Shown here piece after piece: positions 43,861 through 53,638 of a stretch of 64,000 nt of DNA. The stretch covers positions 544,001 through 608,000 of the forward strand of contig LSFY01000001.1 of NCBI GenBank assembly GCA_001584565.1. The letters are read 5' to 3'. Source of the DNA: Alkalithermobacter thermoalcaliphilus JW-YL-7 = DSM 7308. Its GTDB lineage: Bacteria > Bacillota > Clostridia > Peptostreptococcales > Peptostreptococcaceae. Every line of letters starts with the position of its first letter. Within the stretch, counting starts at the first letter, position 1. Position numbers and translations under genes: made by a program. The notes under the pieces were generated by a model, which made no database searches, had not been told where the DNA came from, and was given only the letters and a program-made list of their open reading frames with translations.

Positions 43861-46311
43861 ATGAAAAAGAAAGTTTTAATAATAGGAGGGGTCGCAGGGG
43901 GTGCAAGTGCAGCAGCTAGACTTAGAAGGCTTGACGAAGATATAGAAATAATAATGTTTGAAAGAGGAGGATATATTTCATTTGCTAACTGTGGTCTGCC
44001 ATATTATATAGGTGGAACTATAAATGAAAGGCAAAAACTTCTTGTTCAAACAGAAGAAGGAATGGAAAAAAGATTTAATATAGATGTAAGAACGCACAGT
44101 GAAGTTACAAACATTTTTACAGATACAAAGGAAGTAGAAGTTGTGTCAAATGGCAAGACTTACAAAGAAAAATATGATTATTTAATTCTTTCACCAGGTG
44201 CAGCTCCTTTTGTACCATCAATTGAAGGGGTAAGTTTAGATCAAATCTATACTCTAAGAAATATGGAGGATGTAGATAGAATAAAAGAACATGTTACAAA
44301 GAACAAGATAAATAAGGCAGTAGTAATTGGTGGTGGATATGTAGGTATAGAAATGGCAGAAAACCTAAAACATATCGGCATTGATACTACTTTAGTTGAA
44401 GCAGCTGAACAAGTTATGGGACCACTTGATTTTGAGATGGCAAAGATGATAGAAAAGCATATGATAGATAACGGTATAAAATTAATAGTTGGAGATGCTG
44501 TTGAAAAGTTTGAAAAGGGCAATACCTTAGAACTTACTTTAAAAAGCGGTAAGAAATTAAATACTGACATAGTTATAATGGCAATAGGGGTAAGACCTGA
44601 GATTAACCTTGCAAAGAAAGCAGGTCTTGAGATTGGTGAGCGTGGTGGAATTAAAGTTGATTCCAATATGAAAACTTCAGATCCATATATATATGCCGTT
44701 GGAGATGCAATAGAAGTTGAAGATTTTATAAATGGAGTGAATACACTAATTCCACTTGCAGGGCCAGCTAACAAGCAAGGAAGAATAGCAGCAGATAATA
44801 TTTGTGGTAGAGAAAGTGTATATAAGGGTACCCAAGGAACTTCAATCATAAAAGTATTTGATTTGACAGCAGCATCAACGGGGAATAACGAAAAAACATT
44901 AAAAACACAAGGTATTCCTTATGTTAAATCATATACTCAATCAGGTTCGCATGCTGGATATTATCCAGGAGCATTCCAAATGACAATAAAACTGCTTTTC
45001 TCACCTGAAGATGGTAAAATACTTGGAGCACAAATTGTGGGTAGAGATGGTGTTGATAAGAGAATAGATGTTATTGCAACTGCAATAAGGGCTGGAATGA
45101 CAGTTTATGATTTAGAAGAACTTGAACTTGCCTATGCACCTCCATATTCATCAGCGAAGGATCCTGTGAATATAGCTGGTTTCACAGCAGCAAACATATT
45201 AAAAGGAGATATGAAGATTATACACGTTGATGAACTAAAAGGTATAAATAAAGATGAATACTTTATAATTGATGTTAGAACAGATGTTGAATTTGAAGCT
45301 GGACACTTAGAAGGTGCAGTAAATATTCCAGTTGATGAATTAAGAAAGAGCATAAATAAAATACCAAAGGATAAAAAGATAATTGTTTATTGCAAAGTTG
45401 GTTTAAGAGGATATATTGCATACAGAATATTAACTCAAAAGACTTATGATGTATACAATTTAAGTGGTGGATATGATTTAGTTCTTGCCTATAATATGAA
45501 ATACGGTGAAGGATTAAAATTAAATGATGAAATGACAAAACTTGAATCAATAGAAGAGAAAAAAGAAGTAACTTTAAGTAAAAAAACAATAAAAGTTGAT
45601 GCCTGTGGGCTTCAGTGCCCAGGTCCAATAATGAGGGTAAAGAATGAAATAGAAAAGGTGAATGAAGGTGATGTTCTAGAAATACATGTAACGGACTCGG
45701 GATTTGCAACAGATATAAAGGCTTGGTGTGAAAGAACAGGAAATACTCTAATTGGAACTGAAAAGACTTGTTGTGATTATATTGCTTATGTTATGAAGGG
45801 TAAAAAAGAAAAAGATAATACACAGGTAAATGTCGAGTTACCACAAGGAAAAACAATGGTTGTGTTTAGTGGAGACTTAGATAAGGCTATTGCATCATTC
45901 ATAATAGCAAATGGTGCAGCTGCGATGGGAAGGCCTGTTACTATGTTCTTTACATTTTGGGGACTAAATGTTTTAAGAAAAGATACATCAGCTAAAGTTA
46001 GCAAGACATTCATTGAAAAGATGTTTGCAAAGATGATGCCAAGAGGAAGTAAAAAGTTAGCATTATCTAAGTTGAACATGGGAGGAATTGGTCCAAAGAT
46101 GATTCGTGGAATAATGAAAAAGAAGAATATAGCTTCTCTTGAAGAATTAATAGAACAAGCAAAAGTAAATGGTGTAAAGATTGTTGCTTGTTCAATGTCA
46201 ATGGATGTTATGGGCATAAAAAAAGAAGAATTAATAGAGGGTGTTGAAATTGGTGGAGTTGCAGCATATCTTGGAGAAGCAGAAAAATCAAATGTAAATC
46301 TGTTTATATAG
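43861..46311 (+). CDS. FAD disulfide reductase-rhodanese-TusA-DsrE fusion
   Basis: 816 residues in four domains. 1-440: CoA-disulfide reductase/NADH oxidase type flavoprotein with GGVAGGASAAARLRR at the FAD site and Cys44 in FANCGLPYY. About 455-550: rhodanese with active Cys in VYCKVGLRGY. About 580-655: TusA/SirA domain with CGLQCPGPIM. About 675-816: DsrE/DsrF-like domain with CSMSMDVMG near the end. Together these would reduce and pass on sulfane sulfur from persulfides. It is a single-gene unit with its own promoter and terminator. Confidence 0.92.
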   Translation: MKKKVLIIGGVAGGASAAARLRRLDEDIEIIMFERGGYISFANCGLPYYIGGTINERQKLLVQTEEGMEKRFNIDVRTHSEVTNIFTDTKEVEVVSNGKTYKEKYDYLILSPGAAPFVPSIEGVSLDQIYTLRNMEDVDRIKEHVTKNKINKAVVIGGGYVGIEMAENLKHIGIDTTLVEAAEQVMGPLDFEMAKMIEKHMIDNGIKLIVGDAVEKFEKGNTLELTLKSGKKLNTDIVIMAIGVRPEINLAKKAGLEIGERGGIKVDSNMKTSDPYIYAVGDAIEVEDFINGVNTLIPLAGPANKQGRIAADNICGRESVYKGTQGTSIIKVFDLTAASTGNNEKTLKTQGIPYVKSYTQSGSHAGYYPGAFQMTIKLLFSPEDGKILGAQIVGRDGVDKRIDVIATAIRAGMTVYDLEELELAYAPPYSSAKDPVNIAGFTAANILKGDMKIIHVDELKGINKDEYFIIDVRTDVEFEAGHLEGAVNIPVDELRKSINKIPKDKKIIVYCKVGLRGYIAYRILTQKTYDVYNLSGGYDLVLAYNMKYGEGLKLNDEMTKLESIEEKKEVTLSKKTIKVDACGLQCPGPIMRVKNEIEKVNEGDVLEIHVTDSGFATDIKAWCERTGNTLIGTEKTCCDYIAYVMKGKKEKDNTQVNVELPQGKTMVVFSGDLDKAIASFIIANGAAAMGRPVTMFFTFWGLNVLRKDTSAKVSKTFIEKMFAKMMPRGSKKLALSKLNMGGIGPKMIRGIMKKKNIASLEELIEQAKVNGVKIVACSMSMDVMGIKKEELIEGVEIGGVAAYLGEAEKSNVNLFI

Positions 46312-46329
46312 ATTATCTGTTTATAATTA

Positions 46330-46362
46330 AAGTGGGATTTATTTAAATCCCACTTTTTATTT
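46330..46362 (+). terminator. Terminator after the sulfur fusion gene
   Basis: AAAGTGGGATT and AATCCCACTTT stem with T run. The following gap to 46739 (about 380 bases) is AT-rich with a TTGACA at 46418 and no gene seen. Confidence 0.87.
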
Positions 46363-46739
46363 ATAACACATAGGAAATTATGTACTTTAATGAATTAAAA
46401 GTAAATAACAATTCTGATTGACAAAAAAATATCCATATTTAGATTTATAATTATACTAATACAAAAAACGATTTCCTAAAAGATAGAAAAATATGTTAAA
46501 TATAAAACAAAGTGAACACTGTATACCTTAACCAGAATACAATATTCTAGCAAGAAAGATGGCGAAAAAACAGAAAATACAAAAATAATATTGCAAAAAA
46601 CTTAGTATCATGATAGAATTAAAATAAAATGATTAACAATTAACAAACAAGATATAACCTAAAACAAGAAATTTACATATAGTATTATTAGATAAAAAAT
46701 TAACTAGCAAACCGAAAATGTGGATGGGGGTTGCAAAGC

Positions 46740-47012
46740 ATGAGTATATTAAAGTTTGTGTTTAGAAAAAAAAGAGAAAAAAATAGTTTACAAAGTACAA
46801 AACTATATATTGTTGTAGAGGATAAAATAACTAAAGAAATAAGAGTAGAAGAAAGAGATCTAGCTTATGTTGCTCATAGAAATAATATTGGTGGTTGGAC
46901 TTATGAAGAAATATTAAAAGATGGATATATAATATTTGAAACTTTATCTAAAGAAGAATTAAAAAATAAATTGATAGGTTTAAGTAGAAAATCTTTACGT
47001 GTATCAGCTTAG
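46740..47012 (+). CDS. Hypothetical basic protein, 90 aa
   Basis: Not recognised. GATGGGGG lies 10 bases before ATG 46740; a TTG at 46731 is less likely. Basic N terminus (LKFVFRKKREKN), then strands (KLYIVVEDKITKEIRVEERDLAY), and a GGWTYEEILKDGY segment. A small terminator-like stem (GTGCCTTTATGGCGC) follows at 46996. Alone upstream of the helicase operon. Confidence 0.5.
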   Translation: MSILKFVFRKKREKNSLQSTKLYIVVEDKITKEIRVEERDLAYVAHRNNIGGWTYEEILKDGYIIFETLSKEELKNKLIGLSRKSLRVSA

Positions 47013-47105
47013 AAAGTGCCTTTATGGCGCTTTTTTTCTTTTTAAAATAAACGTAAAAAGTTTATAATTATAGTATTAGTTTATTTAACTAGGTGGTGAA
47101 AAAAC

Positions 47106-49166
47106 ATGAACGATACACAAAAAAGGATAGTAAATTATGAATTTGATACTAACTGTATAGTTGTTAATGGATCTAGTGCAACTGGTAAAACAACTATTGC
47201 TATTGAAAGATATAGACACATGATAGAAAATGAAAATATAAAAAGTGAACAAATATTAGTTTTAGTTTTAAATAGAATACAATCGTTAATTTATAGATCA
47301 AATTTAGACATTAAAGGATGTGGAGAAATAAAAATAACATCTTATTTTGGGTTTATACAAAAGGAGCTTATAAGGTTTTGGCCATTAGTTGTTCAAAAGT
47401 GTGATCTTATAGGTAAAGATTCTATAAAGCCAGTTTTTCATACATTCGAAACATCTCAATGTCTTATGAATAGGCTTGTTGAATTTAAAAGGAATAAGGA
47501 AGGATTGCTTTTGGGATTAAATTCACCCTCAGATAGAATAGCAATATCAGTTATATCTAATCTCACTAAGGCATCTCTTCCGAGTATATCGATAGAAGAA
47601 ATAGGAACTAGACTTTATAATTCATTAGAAAATAAAGATCTTATAAAACAAAATATTTTTAAAGATATGGATAATATTATAGATTATTATATAAAAAGGT
47701 GTTTAGAAAAGGGTATTATAGATTATGGGATAAGTGTATTTTTATACAATAAATATCTTCTGAATGATCCTTTATATAAAGAGTATCTGGTGAGAAATAT
47801 AAAACATTTGATAGTGGATAATCTAGAAGAATGTACCCCTTCCCAAATAGATTTTATAAAACAGTTAATACCTTATACAAAAACTAGTCTTCTTTTATAC
47901 AATCCTGACGGTGGATTTGGAATAAGACATGGAGCAGATCCTTTGTATACTAAAATGAATATAGTAAATAAATATAAGAATGTAAGTTTAGATTATAGTT
48001 ATAGTAAAAACAAATTTTATGATTTTCAAATGTGTGTTTCGAATAATATAGTTAACTCTACGACAAGAAAAATAGAAAAATATGAAGATATATATATATC
48101 TAGGTCAGAGTTTAGAAGTGATATGATAGAAAGTCTAACTAAACAAGTTGTAACTTTATTAAAGCAGGGGATAAAACCGAAAGATATAGCTGTAATATCT
48201 CCAGTAAATGATATAGTTTTTGAATATGTATTATCCAATAATATAAAACAGCTTGGCTATGAAGTATTAAATATAAGTAGAAAAAGCTCAATAGTTGATA
48301 ATCCATATTCATATGCTCTTGTTATTTTAGCGTGTCTTTGTTATGAGTTTGAAAAAGTTAATGTGAATGAAGATGATGTGAAAAATTTACTTCTTCTTTT
48401 GATGAACATAGATCCTATAAGAGTATCTATTTTGATAAAACATATTTATGAAAATAAAGATAATATTATTTTATTAAAAGAAATTAAGGACGAAAAGATT
48501 AAAGATAGAGTTGGAGATAGATATATAGAAAAATATGAATTTATAAGAAAATGGATTGAAAATTATAAACAAGGTGAACGATTGAATATAGATGAATTCT
48601 TTAGAAAAGTATATCTTGAAATTTTAATAACTTTACCAGCGGGAAAAGAGAATATAAACGCATGTAGAGAAATAGTAGATTCTGCTACTAATTTTATAAA
48701 TATAATATCTAAATTTGAATCGATAAAAGATCCTAATCTAGAATTTATAAAGTTTATAAAAAGTGGAGCTAAATCAAATGAATCTATTTATACGTTGGAA
48801 GAAAGGCTTTCAAGCAGTTTTGTAACATTAGCTACCCCGTCTACATATTTAGCTTCAGGAAGTTATAACAAGATACATATATGGGCAGATTTAGGAAACG
48901 ATATGTGGTCTCCAAGAAATGTAACAGAACTTGAAAATCCTTATGTTTTAACTAAAACGTGGAATATAAATGATATTTATACTGAAGATATAGAAGAAAA
49001 AAATAGAAAAAGATATCTAAATATAATATTTAAGAGTTTAATTGGTAGGTGTAAGGATAAATTATACTTATTTGATAGCATATATTCAGCTAGTGGGTAT
49101 GAGCAAAGCGGCATATTATTAGATGCCATAATAAATGCATTTGGCGGTGATATCATTGAAGTATAG
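47106..49166 (+). CDS. UvrD-like protein with degenerate helicase motifs
   Basis: 686 residues. Walker A NGSSATGKTT (about 21-30) and the following helicase motif Ia/Ib regions are recognisable, but motif II reads VDNLEECTPSQ rather than the DExQD of active SF1 helicases, and the last motifs (LATPSTYLASG, then IHIWADLGNDMW) resemble the inactive side of AddB-type proteins. No nuclease domain. It overlaps the next gene, an intact UvrD-like helicase, so the two probably form a complex like AddAB with a separate nuclease. Confidence 0.7.
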   Translation: MNDTQKRIVNYEFDTNCIVVNGSSATGKTTIAIERYRHMIENENIKSEQILVLVLNRIQSLIYRSNLDIKGCGEIKITSYFGFIQKELIRFWPLVVQKCDLIGKDSIKPVFHTFETSQCLMNRLVEFKRNKEGLLLGLNSPSDRIAISVISNLTKASLPSISIEEIGTRLYNSLENKDLIKQNIFKDMDNIIDYYIKRCLEKGIIDYGISVFLYNKYLLNDPLYKEYLVRNIKHLIVDNLEECTPSQIDFIKQLIPYTKTSLLLYNPDGGFGIRHGADPLYTKMNIVNKYKNVSLDYSYSKNKFYDFQMCVSNNIVNSTTRKIEKYEDIYISRSEFRSDMIESLTKQVVTLLKQGIKPKDIAVISPVNDIVFEYVLSNNIKQLGYEVLNISRKSSIVDNPYSYALVILACLCYEFEKVNVNEDDVKNLLLLLMNIDPIRVSILIKHIYENKDNIILLKEIKDEKIKDRVGDRYIEKYEFIRKWIENYKQGERLNIDEFFRKVYLEILITLPAGKENINACREIVDSATNFINIISKFESIKDPNLEFIKFIKSGAKSNESIYTLEERLSSSFVTLATPSTYLASGSYNKIHIWADLGNDMWSPRNVTELENPYVLTKTWNINDIYTEDIEEKNRKRYLNIIFKSLIGRCKDKLYLFDSIYSASGYEQSGILLDAIINAFGGDIIEV

Positions 49167-51327
49167 ATCTGATCAAATAAATATAATAAGCTATACAAAT
49201 GGAACTATGGCAATTCCAGCTGTTCCTGGAGCAGGAAAAACATTTGTTTTAACCCATCTTGTTGGCAAGTTAATATTAGAAGGAAAACATAAACCGGGTA
49301 AAATACTAATCTTATCATATATGACTAGTTCATGTAGTAATATAAAATCTAGAATATTAGATTTTTTAGAAGATAAAGGAATAAATTCTTGTAAAGACTT
49401 TGAAGTTATGACTATTCACTCTTTGGCTATGAAGATAATAAAGGAAAAGCCAGATTTTTTAAATTTGTCAGATGAATTTAAGATTATAGATTCTGTAACT
49501 CAAGTTTCATTGATAACACATGCAGTTAAAAGGTTCAAGGACTTAAAGAGAAATGAATTTGATAATTTTATAAATATAAACAAAGATACAGATTTAAGAA
49601 AAGTTTATAACAGTGTAGAGGAAAGTTTTGTTAGAGCTATGAATTCTTTTATAGGAGAGCTAAAATCTATAGGAATATCAGCTGAAAAACTAAATGATAT
49701 AACAAAAGATTTAGACAAAACAAATATTTTAAGGCTTGCAAGTTATGTATATCAAGAATATGATATATATCTAAAAAAGAATGGTCTTTTGGATTATGAT
49801 GATTTATTATATTTTGCATATAAACTACTTAAGGAAGATGAATACATAAAAAATAAATTTCAGAGTAGATACAAGTATATATTTGAAGATGAATGTCAAG
49901 ATAGCAATAAAATACAAGGAAAAATACTTGAAATATTATCACAAAAATACGGAAATTTAGTCAGAGTTGGAGATTTAAATCAAAGTATTACAGGCACTTT
50001 TACATCCTCTAGTCCAGAGTTGTTTAGTAATTTTTGTAAAACAGCTAACAAGTTAGAAAAGATGTTTACAGCGGGTAGGAGTAGTAAGCAAATAATAGAT
50101 TTAGCTAATTATCTAGTAAACTGGGTAAGAAAAGAGCATCCTGTAAAGCAATGCACAAATGCACTGGAAAATCAAATGTTAAATATTGTACCTGAAGGTG
50201 AAAAACCTGAAAATCCAAAACCTTCAAATTATGGAATAAGAGTGTATATAGAAAACTCGTGGGAAGATGAGATAGAAAGATTTATAAATTTATATAAAAA
50301 ATATGTACAAAAGTATCCGGATAAAACTATAGCTGCGTTAATTCCTACTGGAAATATGATAATGAATGTTTCGGATAAATTACGAAAAAACAATATAGAC
50401 TATGATGAGTTATCAGATATATCTAGTGAAAAATTAGAAACTGCTACAATATTGTCTAAAATACTAAAATATATACATATGCCATATGACAATGAAATGT
50501 TTGAGGATATATTTAAAAATATTTTTATAAAAAATGAAACAACAGAAGATATTATACTTTATGAGTATATAAGAAAATGTAATTTAGAGGATATCATTTA
50601 TCCAAGTTCGCAGATATCATTTCCTGATGATATAAAAAATCTATCTATATATGAACAGTTTATAGAATATTTAGATTTAATTAGAAATTTTCTTAATTTC
50701 CCTCAAATATCAGTAGATAAGCTTATTTTATACATAGGAGAAAAACTAAATTTTGATAGAGAGCAAAGAGCGATAGTTCAGAATATAGCATATGATCTAA
50801 AGATATTATTAAAAAGTAATCCAAAGTGGACAATTAAAGATATAGCAGATGAGCTAGGTAAAAGCAAAAACAATAGGTTCAATTATTTTGCTAAATTTGT
50901 TTATGATATGAAGGGGTATACTCCAACTAAAGGTAAGGTAACTTTATCTACACTACATAAAGCTAAGGGGCTTGAGTGGGATTGTGTATTTATATTAGGT
51001 ATTACAAGTAGTAACTTTCCTGTAAAATTAACAGATAGATTTTTAGGTGAAAATAGATATCTAAAGAAAGAATATGCAAATCCTTTAGCTTCTTTAAAGG
51101 ACTCTTTAAAAAAAGCTTTAAATGAAAAAACCTATGAAGATCCATTAATAAAGTCAAGACAAGAAGTTATAGCTGAAAAAGCGAGACTTTTATATGTTGG
51201 AATAACTAGAGCTAAAGAAACTTTGATACTTATGTCTCACAAAACAAATAAAGAAGTTCCTTCTTTATATATAAATCATTTAAAAAATTTTATTGAAAGT
51301 GAGAAGATAAAGTATGATAGACATTAG
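49156..51327 (+). CDS. UvrD/Rep-type superfamily 1A helicase
   Basis: About 723 residues. Walker A VPGAGKT, motif II FEDECQDSN, motif III VGDLNQSI, motif V TLSTLHKAKGLEW and motif VI RLLYVGITRAKE are all intact. 3'-5' DNA translocase by family knowledge. The open frame extends to ATG 49135, but TTG 49156, behind GGCGGTGAT and giving LKYRSDQINII, matches usual UvrD N termini. Overlaps both neighbours. Confidence 0.88.
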   Translation: MKYRSDQINIISYTNGTMAIPAVPGAGKTFVLTHLVGKLILEGKHKPGKILILSYMTSSCSNIKSRILDFLEDKGINSCKDFEVMTIHSLAMKIIKEKPDFLNLSDEFKIIDSVTQVSLITHAVKRFKDLKRNEFDNFININKDTDLRKVYNSVEESFVRAMNSFIGELKSIGISAEKLNDITKDLDKTNILRLASYVYQEYDIYLKKNGLLDYDDLLYFAYKLLKEDEYIKNKFQSRYKYIFEDECQDSNKIQGKILEILSQKYGNLVRVGDLNQSITGTFTSSSPELFSNFCKTANKLEKMFTAGRSSKQIIDLANYLVNWVRKEHPVKQCTNALENQMLNIVPEGEKPENPKPSNYGIRVYIENSWEDEIERFINLYKKYVQKYPDKTIAALIPTGNMIMNVSDKLRKNNIDYDELSDISSEKLETATILSKILKYIHMPYDNEMFEDIFKNIFIKNETTEDIILYEYIRKCNLEDIIYPSSQISFPDDIKNLSIYEQFIEYLDLIRNFLNFPQISVDKLILYIGEKLNFDREQRAIVQNIAYDLKILLKSNPKWTIKDIADELGKSKNNRFNYFAKFVYDMKGYTPTKGKVTLSTLHKAKGLEWDCVFILGITSSNFPVKLTDRFLGENRYLKKEYANPLASLKDSLKKALNEKTYEDPLIKSRQEVIAEKARLLYVGITRAKETLILMSHKTNKEVPSLYINHLKNFIESEKIKYDRH

Positions 51328-52039
51328 AAATTCTAATAACTTTTATTACAGCCAAGCTTCATTAAGTACGTTTCTAAAATGTCCACTAAAATTTAAGATA
51401 AAGTATATAGATAAAATACACTGGAGGGATGATAAATTAGATGATATATCTGAAAGTGTTGAGATAGGTAAAGATTTTCATCTGATTTGCGAAAGGTATT
51501 TCAAAAAAATACCTCTTGGAATACAAAAAGGTAGTATTTTTGATTTATGGATAAGTAACATTCAAAGGTTTATTAAAGTAAATGATAAAGATACTTATCT
51601 TCCTGAATACGAAATAAGAATTAATAACGAAGGAATAAGGTTATTAGCAAAGTATGATTTAATAGTTATAAGAGAAGATGGAAAAATAGAAATATATGAC
51701 TGGAAGACTCAAAAAAAGAAACTAGAAAAATTTGAACTAGAAAACAGCATACAAACAGTAGTTTATATGTATTTGCTAAAAAAAATGTCAAAGAAAGTTT
51801 TAGGACAAGATATTAGCGAAAAAGATATAACAATGATATATTGGCAACCTACACATACAGAAGTTATAAAAATAGACTATTCAGAGGAAAAATATAAAGC
51901 TCATGAAAAATATATAGAAAATATTATAAAGACAATACAAAATTATGATTTTGAAACAGAACTTAGTATAAAAGACAATTCAAATGAATGTAGATATTGT
52001 GAATTTAAATGCTTTTGTGAAAATTCCCAGGAAATCTAA
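51314..52039 (+). CDS. Cas4/RecB-like PD-(D/E)xK nuclease with Fe-S cluster
   Basis: 241 residues. YSQASLSTFLKCPLKFKIKY at the N terminus, GKDFHLICERYF, then the core EIYDWKTQK (D..K) and a Q-containing helix SIQTVVYMYLL. Cys23 and three C-terminal cysteines in NECRYCEFKCFC fit a four-cysteine iron-sulfur cluster as in Cas4 and AddB. Overlaps the helicase gene by 14 bases. Completes a three-part helicase-nuclease unit; a role in break repair or defence is inferred. Confidence 0.85.
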   Translation: MIDIRNSNNFYYSQASLSTFLKCPLKFKIKYIDKIHWRDDKLDDISESVEIGKDFHLICERYFKKIPLGIQKGSIFDLWISNIQRFIKVNDKDTYLPEYEIRINNEGIRLLAKYDLIVIREDGKIEIYDWKTQKKKLEKFELENSIQTVVYMYLLKKMSKKVLGQDISEKDITMIYWQPTHTEVIKIDYSEEKYKAHEKYIENIIKTIQNYDFETELSIKDNSNECRYCEFKCFCENSQEI

Positions 52040-52050
52040 GTCTCCTGGGA
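52022..52050. terminator. Hairpin between convergent genes
   Basis: TCCCAGGA and TCCTGGGA pair around AATCTAAGTC; T run weak on both sides. Confidence 0.5.
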
Positions 52051-52051
52051 G

Positions 52052-52723
52052 TTAATATTTTATTATTGATTTATTTGTTATAGTAATACTGTTTTTATCG
52101 TAGTCAATAAGTTTTTCATTTTTCATTCTAATTAGTTCTCTAGAAAGGGAAGGTCTTTGAACTCCTAATCTTTCAGCCCATTCTTTTTTAGTCATATAAA
52201 GTTTAATTTTATATGTACCTTGTTTTTTATATTCGCAATTTAAAAATTCTAGTATATGTTGTCTGATAGTTTTTAATGTTATAGAATTTAGTTTTGTTCC
52301 TATGGCTACTGTTATATCTGAGATTAACTTTATATACTCAAGCAAGAAAGACTTATTGGTTTGACATAGATTTAGAATTATATCTTTTTGTATACTTAGT
52401 ATTGTACAGTCAGTTTTAGATAAAATAGTCATAGGATATTTGTTAGATTGAGCAAAAATTAGGTTGCTACCTAAAATATCTCCACCTCTAAATTCATATA
52501 TTACTAAAACATTCCCATTTTCATCTATTTTTTCTATTGACACTATTCCCTCAATTATAATATCTAAAGTATTGCATTTATCGCCTTGTTCATAAATTAT
52601 AGAATTTTTCTTATATTTTTTTATATTATTAGAACCTTGAATTAACCTTTCTAAATACTCCTTAGAAAAATCACCAAACAAGGGAATATTTTTAAGTGTA
52701 TTTATATATTGTTTTGTAGTCAT
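52052..52723 (-). CDS. Crp/Fnr-family transcription regulator
   Basis: 223 residues. Cyclic-nucleotide-type beta barrel (about 10-125, with YEQGDKCNTLDIIIEGIVSI and YEFRGGDILGSNLIF) and a C-terminal winged helix (TKKEWAERLGVQRPSLSRELIRM). No iron-sulfur cysteine set like Fnr. GAAGGAG precedes ATG 52723; the upstream in-frame ATG 52747 has none. Divergent from the cupin operon, with a palindrome between them as its likely site. Confidence 0.88.
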   Translation of the reverse strand: MTTKQYINTLKNIPLFGDFSKEYLERLIQGSNNIKKYKKNSIIYEQGDKCNTLDIIIEGIVSIEKIDENGNVLVIYEFRGGDILGSNLIFAQSNKYPMTILSKTDCTILSIQKDIILNLCQTNKSFLLEYIKLISDITVAIGTKLNSITLKTIRQHILEFLNCEYKKQGTYKIKLYMTKKEWAERLGVQRPSLSRELIRMKNEKLIDYDKNSITITNKSIIKY

Positions 52724-52749
52724 GAAAATTTCTCCTTCAAATTTCAAAT

Positions 52750-52765
52750 GGTAACATTAGTTACC
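52750..52765. promoter_or_regulatory. Palindromic operator GGTAAC-N4-GTTACC
   Basis: Perfect 16-base palindrome GGTAACATTAGTTACC in the divergent gap. GTAAC-N4-GTTAC is the half-site form reported for HcpR-type Crp/Fnr regulators. Its centre lies about 42 bases before the expected start of the cupin transcript (TATAAT at 52788-52793), an activator position. Confidence 0.75.
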
Positions 52766-52827
52766 GAATTGTATTTATACACAAGAGTATAATATAAAAA
52801 AAGATATCTATAAAGGAGGAAGTAAAA

Positions 52828-53154
52828 ATGATAGAAAAAATTTATAATTTTTCAGATGCAAGTGAAAAGCTCATTGAGAAAATTATCGATGATGAAAATG
52901 TTGTTCTAAACCATATGATATTAACTAAGGGAACAGCATTACCTGAGCATTATTCTAACTCTAATGTTTATATGATAATAGTAAGAGGGACTATGACTAT
53001 ACAATTAGATGATGAAACACCTAACACTCATAAGGCTGGAAGCATATTAAATATACCATTTAACACCAAAATGAATGTTAGTAACTCTCATGATGAAATA
53101 TTAGAGTTCTTTGTTGTTAAAGCTCCAAATCCTAAAGATATGCCGAAGGTGTAA
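52828..53154 (+). CDS. Cupin-domain protein
   Basis: 108 residues, a single cupin barrel: KGTALPEHYSNSNVYMIIVRG is motif 1 with H and E-like ligands partly replaced, and HKAGSILNIPFNTKMNV is motif 2. First gene of a three-gene unit with two permease halves 1-4 bases apart or overlapping. A sensor or metal-binding accessory is likely. Confidence 0.8.
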   Translation: MIEKIYNFSDASEKLIEKIIDDENVVLNHMILTKGTALPEHYSNSNVYMIIVRGTMTIQLDDETPNTHKAGSILNIPFNTKMNVSNSHDEILEFFVVKAPNPKDMPKV

Positions 53155-53155
53155 C

Positions 53156-53638
53156 ATGGATATATTTACTATTTCGTTATGGATCATAACCATTATATTC
53201 TTAATTTTATCGCTACTTAAAGATAAAGAAAGAACCTTAAACTCTATGAAAATGGGAAGAAATATGATGAAGAATATGGTAGGAGAAATATTTGCTGTAC
53301 TTTTTATTATAGGATTGATGCTGACATTTATTCCACCTGAAAGTATAAATACCTTTATGGGTGATTCAAATGTGGTACTATCCACTATAGGATCAGCTTT
53401 CATTGGAAGTGTTACGCTTATACCAGCTTTTGTAGCGTTTCCTCTAGTGGGATCACTTTTAAATAATGGAGCAAATATAGTTCCTTTAGTAGCTTTTTTA
53501 ACAACACTAACAATGGTAGGAGTTGTAACTTTCCCTCTAGAAAAAAGAGAATTTGGACTAAAATTTGCCATAATTAGAAATATATTGAGCTTTGGCTTTG
53601 CAGTGGTTATTGCTCTATTTATGGGGGGAGTTATATGA
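53156..53638 (+). CDS. Permease half 1 (YraQ/DUF318-like)
   Basis: 160 residues, about 5 membrane segments. The loop IGSVTLIPAFVAFPLVGSLLNNGA is typical of YraQ-family permeases. Full YraQ proteins are about 300 residues; here the second half is a separate gene that overlaps it by 4 bases. Start 53156 follows the cupin stop by 1 base; an ATG at 53111 inside cupin is less likely. Confidence 0.72.
   Translation: MDIFTISLWIITIIFLILSLLKDKERTLNSMKMGRNMMKNMVGEIFAVLFIIGLMLTFIPPESINTFMGDSNVVLSTIGSAFIGSVTLIPAFVAFPLVGSLLNNGANIVPLVAFLTTLTMVGVVTFPLEKREFGLKFAIIRNILSFGFAVVIALFMGGVI

Noticed and set aside
45275-45709. 144-codon minus-strand ORF and others opposite the sulfur fusion gene
   Set aside because: They are shadows of the conserved rhodanese, TusA and DsrE coding regions.
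53101-53571. 156-codon minus-strand ORF opposite the permease half
   Set aside because: The plus-strand permease half has the recognisable family loop and gene coupling; the minus frame has no ribosome site or known motif.
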